DNA from: Hygrocybe punicea
Taxonomy: Eukaryota; Basidiomycota; Agaricomycetes; Agaricales; Hygrophoraceae
DNA length: 64,000 nt
Assembly: GCA_963556145.1 (NCBI GenBank)
Contig: OY744470.1
Coordinates: 5,642,001-5,706,000 of the forward strand
Direction of reading: 5' to 3'
The notes under the pieces were generated by a model, which saw nothing but the letters and a program-made list of their open reading frames with translations, was not told the DNA's origin and ran no database searches. Positions 57,544 through 64,000 of this stretch are shown here, in pieces. Position 1 is the first letter of the stretch, and each line of letters begins with the position of its first letter. The position numbers were made by a program, and so were the translations under genes.

Positions 57544-58615
57544 AGTACTAGTAGTTACTCATTGTAGTAGCTAGTGCTTGTAATCCAATCCAGTGCACTC
57601 TCATTCTATCATTCTCTGAGTTCCCCTTGTCAATTAAGGAGAATTCACTCAGTTCACTCAGTCCAATCAGTTCATTAGTCAGCTTTAGTCAGCTTTAGTC
57701 AGCTAGATACATTTCTAAGGTTAAGGTTTCATGCGGAACAAAACAGAGTATTCAAAAGGTATTAAAGATATCCCTGAACTAGTAGCCAATGTGCGTTTAA
57801 AGCTTTGGATTTAAGTCAGATATTATAATACCCAGAGATACTCTTGATTGAATAGGCCCTGTAACCAGAACAATTCATATTAAATTGGTGAATATTGCTA
57901 TCAGTACTCATTACTCCACATTTTATATTCCAGTAGTGAATATATATTATTTCAGTACATCACACTTATCAACCATCATCCACACCCACTCAAAGTCTCA
58001 CTTCTTAATTGAAGGGACCTCACTATTACATTCTATTGACTCATACAGTACATATACCTACAAACCCCTTCCTGATAGGTTATTTAGATATTAGAAACCC
58101 ACGAACAACAAGAAGGTACCTGAACAAAGTCAACTCTGGTAATTCTTGGTGAAACAAACATTCACATAACACTGACCCACCCACCTTCCTCTCACCTGCC
58201 TCCTGCCCTTTACTATTTAATTATGTATTTTAATAATTATTAAATTTATGTGTCTACTTTAAGTAATAGTGAGGTTATATATATTGATTCCAATAGAGAA
58301 TTGAATATGAAATAGAAAAGCACAATATTCCAAGTGGGGTAATTTCTGATTTTGCCAAATATTGTCATTGGAAATAAGTAGCTCCTGTAATGGCTGATAG
58401 TTGATAGTAAAAGTAAGATATTGTGCATTGTCAAAATAATAATTGCTATTCCCTGTGCGTTTAAATAATTGCATTCAAATGATATTATGTGGTACATTTA
58501 CTTGAAGTATGGATAGAAACATTTTGGTTACTTTATATATACAGCAGTTTCTGAATAAATATTGGCTTGAGCTTTTGTGAGCTCTGTCAATGTTGTCAAC
58601 ATTAAATACATGCGG
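57544..58615. other. No gene seen; AT-rich
   Basis: Begins with the continuation of the LTR-like sequence interrupted by the LINE (three agtcagcttt repeats near 57680-57705). The remainder is AT-rich and has no convincing frame. Confidence 0.45.
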
Positions 58616-58619
58616 ACAG

Positions 58620-59084
58620 AGTGGTATGTGGCTCAATCCAGTGAACCAACATGGGCCCATGTTGCAGCAAGCAGTAGACCCTGGTCAACCCAATCCTACA
58701 TTGAGAGCTGGGCCAGGGTCAACCTGATTTTGCAGCAAGAGCAGGGCCATGTGAACCCAATGCTGGAGCAATAGCCAGACCCTCATGAACCAAATCCTGC
58801 CACATTGGGGGGTCTGGGATCAACGCAATGCTACAGGATGGGCTGAACCCCATTCAACCTACCCTAAAGCAAGTGCTGGACCCAGGTCAACCGAGTGGTG
58901 CAGCAATAGCTGGATGCTGGTCAACCCAGTTCTGCAGCAATAGCTGAGGCCAGGTCAACCCACATTGCTTGAACAGCTGGACCTGGGTCAACCCAACCAT
59001 CCTGGAATAGCTGCCCTGGATTAACCTACCCCATGGCAGAGCTGACACCAGGTTGACCCACCCAGCCACCCTTGACCAGCAAGA
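58620..59084 (+). repeat. Degenerate tandem repeat (GCTGG-CCAGGTCAACCC), left part
   Basis: Irregular units of about 40-50 bp with gctggacccaggtcaacccA-like and gcagcaatagctgg segments. The array continues past the hAT-like insertion at 62302-62440. Confidence 0.85.
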
Positions 59085-59174
59085 GCTGGGTCTAGTGTAT
59101 TGCATGGGTAACCCCAGTGTACTTTTGGGGATACCCATACCCACACCTGTGAATACCTGTACCTGTCACCACGG

Positions 59175-59330
59175 TGGAGAGGTACCAAGGTATCTCTCCG
59201 GGGGCTCACGCAGGACTCGAGAGGTAAGATGGGATGGATAGGATGATGGACTGACTACTACATCGGGAAGGCTACTGACTAGGTCAACCGTGGGAAATTG
59301 GTCACGTGACTGGCAGGTCCCACTACTCCA
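59175..59330. repeat. 5' LTR of the short LTR element
   Basis: 156 bp, TG...CA ended, with inverted tggag/ctcca tips; pairs with 61120-61275. Confidence 0.88.
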
Positions 59331-61119
59331 AGTGCCCCTTTTCCTCATGGCGATGCCCTCGTCGCCAACTGCTACAGAAAAGAACACAAAACAAACAGAA
59401 ACTGACCAAAAATCTCTAAAGCCACAACTCCCAGTCCCTCAGAATGCCTTGACTCAAGGCCAGGGCCTTATATCATGAAGCGGGAAGTCATCCTCGCGCA
59501 GGGGGCGGTAGATGACCAGACTCTACAAGACTCTCCTCAAACTCAATACTCTTCGAATGCCTCCCTCGCAAGGGTTTGGGCTCACAACGCAAGGCCAAAG
59601 ATCCCTCGAATCGTCCTGGCAAGTACTTAGTGCAGTGTGAAGGTTCAGGTGGTCCAAAATATAACTGTATTGGCGGAGATCGGGTAAACGGATGCATGAA
59701 CATAGTGTAGTGATGGCTTGTAGGTAGACTTTAATTGACATCCAGTGTGGGGGGAACGGGGGACAAGGCTATAATAAAAGCTATAATACTGACAGGGCAT
59801 AGGGTTGTACTTAATGAGGCATAGTATCCCGACGCGAAGGGGGTTGGCGTATCACGCGAAGGGATCGCGGCGGTTTGTTCGGGTCGGCGTGGGGTACATT
59901 ACGCTGTTGGGTTCCCTGGTGGGGTGGTATGCGACTGAACGAGGGCGTGTGGGGGGATGGGGCGACTCATTTGGGTTCCTACGGGTCCCAGGCAGCACCA
60001 GGGTTGAGAATGATGCCGTGGGGAGCTGAACGAGGGTTCATGGGGCCAGGTATGGTGTAAGGAACCGGCCAGGGGGGTGGTAACGTGGCGGAACATGGTG
60101 GGGGTCTGGGAACGGTGGGCACAGTCCACTTGTGGTATTGGAGGGAGGTGGGGTGCTCCGGGATGGTGAATGGGTGGGCCGCGAGCTTCGTGAGTCAGTC
60201 TGGGGCTGGGTATGTTGGTAGAACGGGGCCACGCGATGGTGATGTGGCGTGTTGCTAGTGTGCCCAACAATGTTGGTGGGGCCCTAGTTGAGGTAACGGG
60301 GGGTGAGGATGGGGTTTCCGTGGGTTGCGTGTGGCTATGGGGGGTCTGGTGTCTGTGTGGGGCCTTGGATAGCGGAAACGCAGTGGTCGCCGCATGGTGA
60401 CGTGGCACGCGTTGGGGGTGTCTGGGAACGATGGTGGGGGCTCATTTGGTGTAATGTAGGGGTAACATGGGTTCTGGCGAGTGGAACGACAGTGCAGGGG
60501 GTTGGATGAATGTGGTTGGGGCCGGAATCCACGAAAGGATGGGGTCGAAGGGTCGACATGGCGGGACATGTTGTGTCCAAAATAGATGGCGACGGGGGTT
60601 CGTTTGGGCAGGACACGTCAATCTTTTTTTCGACCCTGTTGTACACCCTCAATAGACCCAAAACGACCTCTCAACGATATGTCTGACGTTCTATGGCCCC
60701 ACCCTGCCCCACGTCGTCCCACAGACACCGTTGACGTCCATTTTTGACACCCAACGGCCACCCGCATACAGCCACGTCACCATTCTTCGACCCCCCATTT
60801 TTCATGCACCCCAGACCCACACGTGTTGATCCAAAACCTCACATCCATGCTCGACGACCCAACACCCCTGGGGCTGGGGCGCTCAAAGAGGCTCGTGGCC
60901 GTGTCTTAGGGTCAATGAGGGTTGACGCGGGGCACTGGTGGACCAAACATGAGCGTCAGAGGTGATGCGAGAGCCTGTGGTATGAATGGTGAATGTCCGT
61001 TGCACTGCAGTGGGTTGGTGAGGCCAAAAAAGTCGTCTCTCCAGAAAAGGTGGAAAAAAAAAAAGCTGAGAGACCAAAGAAAAGAGATCCGTGGGTCGAT
61101 CACACTCTCATCACCATGA

Positions 61120-61275
61120 TGGAGAGGTACCGAGGTACCTCTCCGGGGGCTCACACAGGACTTGAGAGGTAAGACGGGATGGATAGGATGATGGACTGAC
61201 TACTACATTGGGAAGGCTACTGACTAGGTCAACCGTGGGAACCTGGTCACGTGACTGGCAGGTCCCACTACTCCA
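61120..61275. repeat. 3' LTR of the short LTR element
   Basis: 156 bp, same length as the 5' LTR, about 95 percent identical by eye. Confidence 0.88.
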
Positions 61276-61592
61276 ACGGGTATGGGTTTTGTGCTGGGTC
61301 TTGTTTTTTCTACCCATACCTGACCCGTACCCATACCCACAGTGGGTAACCCATGGGTCTCCCTGCCTACATACATGCACACCTTTACCTTGCGACACTA
61401 AATGTGTATCAATTGACGCAATGCCAGTGGACACAAGGTGAATGGAGGTGGTTGTCTTCATGTGCCTGCAGGTTTCTCCCCCATGTTGCTCCGGGGCATA
61501 TCCACATCACCCTTTTGACCTCGGAAGACCAGACGTGCATCATTGGATGCATGCCGCATGATTGCGAGGGGGAATGGGGGGTGGGTGGGGTG

Positions 61593-61940
61593 TGCCTGCC
61601 CAGTTGGCAGGCACCCCGTGTAGTTGCGCATAGTTGGCAGGTGCACCAGGTGATTGCATCATTGGATTTGTGGACCATGCTTGTTGACACTGGTCCTGGG
61701 CTGGGGTAATTGCTAGTGCCTGCCCAGTTGGCAGGCACCCTATGTGGTTGTGCATAGTCAGCAGGCTGATTATGTCATTGGACATGTGGGCCGCGCTTGT
61801 TGACAGTGGTCCTGGGCTGGGGGAATTGCCAGTGAGTGGCAAACAAACGGATTATTAGCAAACTCACCTGGTGACCGGGGGGTGGGTGCACCACTCACCT
61901 GGTGACTGGGGGGTGGGTGCACCACTCCCCTGGTCTTGCT
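61593..61940. repeat. Tandem repeats inside hAT-like copy 2
   Basis: A 124-bp unit (tgcctgcccagttggcaggc at 61593 and 61717; tggtcctgggctggggaatt) present about twice, then a 31-bp unit (ctcacctggtgactggggg) nearly three times at 61864-61940. The corresponding part of copy 1 carries a different 83-bp repeat. Confidence 0.88.
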
Positions 61941-62301
61941 TCACTTGGTGTTTGCTGTGGCACTTGCCCTTGCTGTCACTGTCCTCCTCCTCATTGTTTC
62001 ATCACGGCCGTTCATGATGTGTAGTTGTACCTGTCAAGTGCATAAGTAATGATTTGAAAAAGACATAGTTAGGGCACATACCTGGGCCAGTAGGTGGGTG
62101 TACCACCCTCCCAGCCATCCTCTCCATTGCCATTGTGGTTGTGGGTAAAATGCAAAGCATCACTTGTGTGACTGAATGTCACAGGTAACCCATCACAGGT
62201 ACAGGTAATCGCATGGGTATAGATTGCTGTACCTGTACCCGCACCTGTGGCTGTACCCATGGCAAAACCCACGGGTTTACCCATACCCATGCAATACACT
62301 A

Positions 62302-62440
62302 CCTGGGTCAACCTACCACACCACATTTCCCCAGCAAGAGCTGTCTTTGGGTTAACCTACCCCCCCAGCAAGCAACTGTGCTATGTGTACCTACCTTTTG
62401 CAACTATGTCTGCAATTGGGTTAACCAAAACGACTGGGTC
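62302..62440 (+). repeat. Degenerate tandem repeat, right part
   Basis: Continuation of 58620-59084 (ctgggtcaacctaccacacc; gcaagagctgtctttgggtt) after the hAT-like element. Confidence 0.75.
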
Positions 62441-63225
62441 TACTGTTTACTTTCACTACTTGATGGTGCCTGCCAGTATTTTCTTCAATGCCTTGGGACA
62501 GTGGCAGATGCAAGATGAGATCACTCTCAAACTTGTTCTGATGGTGATGCTGGACCAAGGTCAAAAGAAGAAGATGCCACAGTGGCATTCAAGTCACATA
62601 GTCTGATGTCATCTGGCATCTGAAAGCTCTCACCAGCAGGCTTTGTCTCAGAGTCACAAGAACAACACAAAACCATTTAGAACTGAGAAATTCATGAAGG
62701 ATGAGCCATTGTCCATTGCACCAAATACAGTCCTTACATCAATTGGATTCATCACTCAAATGCAACTTCTTATCCTTGGCTCAACTCAAAATGGCAGATC
62801 CAGTGGTAGTGAACATGCTTTGGTATGATAAAGGTCTGCAGTAGCTCCATGAGATGATACATCTTTCAGCAATGCAATGAAGAGAGGTTTTAACAATATG
62901 ACTGTGGAACCACAATGCATGCAGCTAGATGAAGTTTATTATCAACAACTTGGAGCATTGCATTCTTTAGATAGCTAAGAGTTGTAGAGGTAATGGAAAT
63001 TGTATTCATTTGCACTTGCTTCCTTCATTTTAAAAAAAAAAAATCTTATCTGTTAACATTTTCATTATGTGAATCACAAGTGGCCAATTTTTGACCATAC
63101 AAAACATACACTTACAGCTGTTTGCATAAACATGCGGAACTGAGATAAAAGTCAAATGTGGCACAGTGACTGCCAAGTCATGGCTCCCTGTCTGAGCTTG
63201 AACTTGGCTTCAACATTACGACTAC
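62441..63225. other. No gene seen; CpG-poor
   Basis: AT-rich, TG/CA-rich; likely includes the 5' end of the Tc1/mariner element that follows, but I could not locate its terminal inverted repeat. Confidence 0.45.
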
Positions 63226-64000
63226 ATGCTCCCCCACACCATCTCCAAAGGCATCAAGGCTCAATTCCTGTCCTCTACCAACATGGCTACCGAGTTCCAG
63301 GAATCTGTGGTCTTCTCAGCATTCACAAGTCATTCGTCTACCAGGCTTTGCAGTATCAATGGGGATATGGCCTCATGTACAATCCCTCTGCCCAACCAAC
63401 AGCACGTCGCCACCTTTCTATGCCCCTTGATATCACCTTCATTCATTTACTCCTTGCCCATCACCACACCCTATACCTCGATGAGCTCCAACAAGAACTT
63501 CTGGCCAAGGGTAACATACATGTATCACTTTCAACTCTCATGCAAACTCTCCGCCAACTCCACTTCTCGAACAAACATGTATCAGTCCAAGCACTTGGAA
63601 GAAATGATATCCAGCATCTTCATGAATCGCATTGGGGAAGCCATCCCTGACCCATCAATGTTAATGTTTACAGACAAAAGTGCAATGAACAATTGCATGC
63701 ATCACAGGCAGTATGGCTGGTCAATCATTGGAGCTCAGTGTATGCAGTGGCAGGCGTTTGTGTGTGGAAAATGATATTCTATCCTACCTATACTCACCCT
63801 TGATGGCATCATTGCCTACAATGTTATCGAAGGCTCTGTCACTGGTGAGCGGTTTGTCAAATTCCTTCGGGAGATGATTGTGAGTGTTTCTCATCTGTGA
63901 ATCCATTGTGTTTTGACCTTTTCACCAGATACCTCTCAATAATCCATATCCCAGACTGTGGAGTATCCTCATTCTTGACAACTGTCAATATCCATCACAC
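63226..64000 (+). pseudogene. Tc1/mariner-type transposase (DDE_3), frameshifted and cut by the window end
   Basis: Begins MLPHTISKGIKAQFLSS, shifts frame near 63280 into GYRVPGICGLLSIHKSFVYQ (helix-turn-helix), MPLDITFIHLLLAHHHTLYL and DELQQELLAKGNIHVSLSTL, then shifts back near 63600 to ISSIFMNRIGEAIPDPSMLM. The catalytic region starts with MLMFTDKSAMNN (first Asp; family usually DES). After a stop at 63772 the sequence continues YSILPILTLDGIIAYNVIEG and FVKFLREM, a GTGAGT...CCAG intron (63881-63929), and PLNNPYPRLWSILILDNC with the second Asp. The third catalytic residue lies beyond the window. Two frameshifts and a stop make it inactive. Confidence 0.85.

Larger units (their letters stand above)
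59175..61275. mobile_element. Short LTR element (TRIM-like), 2.1 kb
   Basis: Two 156-bp direct repeats, each TGGAGAGG...CTACTCCA (59175-59330 and 61120-61275), flanked by the 4-bp duplication acgg (59171-59174 and 61276-61279). The uninterrupted site is visible in hAT-like copy 1, where the flanks are contiguous. The interior has no gag or polymerase motif. Its long frames at 59.9-60.6 kb are anonymous Pro/His- or Gly/Trp-rich sequence. The LTRs differ at about eight positions by eye, many of them at CpG, so this is not a very recent insertion. I did not find a convincing primer-binding site or polypurine tract. Confidence 0.8.
59093..62301. mobile_element. Non-autonomous hAT-like element, copy 2, itself interrupted
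   Basis: Same terminal sequences as copy 1 in the opposite orientation (tagtgtattgcatgggta at 59093; tacccatgcaatacacta at the right end), flanked by gctgggtc (59085-59092) and cctgggtc (62302-62309), an 8-bp duplication with one change. Internal sequence matches copy 1 (gacattcagtcacac region near 62180; tgggagggtggt near 62110). A 2.1-kb LTR element is inserted at 59175. Without it the element is about 1.1 kb. Almost every CpG of copy 1 reads TpG or CpA here. Confidence 0.88.

Noticed and set aside
59899..60661. Overlapping long frames on both strands as genes
   Set aside because: Pro/His/Thr-rich on one strand and Gly/Trp/Val-rich on the other, with no motif, in a base-skewed stretch inside an LTR element; no evidence of coding beyond openness.

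Overview
The window looks like a transposon-rich, accessory region of an Agaricomycete (mushroom-forming basidiomycete) genome. Genes carry many short introns of about 40-60 bp with GTRNGT...YAG borders. The recognisable families are those typical of such fungi: Plavaka (CACTA-like) transposase, fungal hAT, MULE-like and Tc1/mariner transposases, a Tad1-type LINE, a Ty3/gypsy gag, DUF6698, LRR/F-box proteins, a PR-1/CAP secreted protein and predicted OTT_1508-type deaminases. I saw no rRNA, tRNA, CRISPR or bacterial-style operon. All domain names come from reading motifs by eye; no database search was run.

Layout. 1-22 kb is a patchwork of duplicated and broken genes. It holds a Plavaka transposase split by a solo LTR (222-5091), and a small three-exon gene (7550-8014) with a decayed copy near 19.1-19.5 kb. 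A predicted deaminase gene on the minus strand is cut by a 998-bp hAT-like element (8843-11835). A second Plavaka fragment contains a small inversion (12.5-13.6 kb). An intact deaminase paralogue follows (13672-15847), then a 648-bp copy of part of it set between 101-bp direct repeats (16.8-17.65 kb). 22-36 kb is the most gene-like part: gypsy gag remnant, an NCxHF-motif protein, F-box genes, a CAP secreted protein, a Cys-rich gene with internal duplication, and at 32991-33729 (minus) a predicted secreted protein built from tandemly duplicated exon-plus-intron units. 36-40.6 kb is a nearly intact MULE-like element. 40.6-50.5 kb is old, CpG-poor decayed sequence with a DUF6698 gene, a foldback MITE, a second copy of the LTR and a dead hAT transposase. 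51.1-57.5 kb is a full-length LINE with a 13-bp target-site duplication and three nonsense codons. 58.6-62.4 kb is a nest: a short LTR element inside a hAT-like element inside a degenerate tandem repeat. The window ends inside a frameshifted Tc1/mariner transposase.

The candidate I find most interesting is the exon array at 33 kb. A signal-peptide exon is followed by at least three near-identical exons of 99-111 nt, all divisible by three, separated by 51-52 bp introns that were duplicated with them. Spliced, they give a secreted protein of 33-37-residue repeats rich in dibasic sites, resembling a Kex2-processed repeat-peptide precursor. The second theme is a set of datable insertions (TSDs, nested order, CpG loss) from which the history of the locus can be read.
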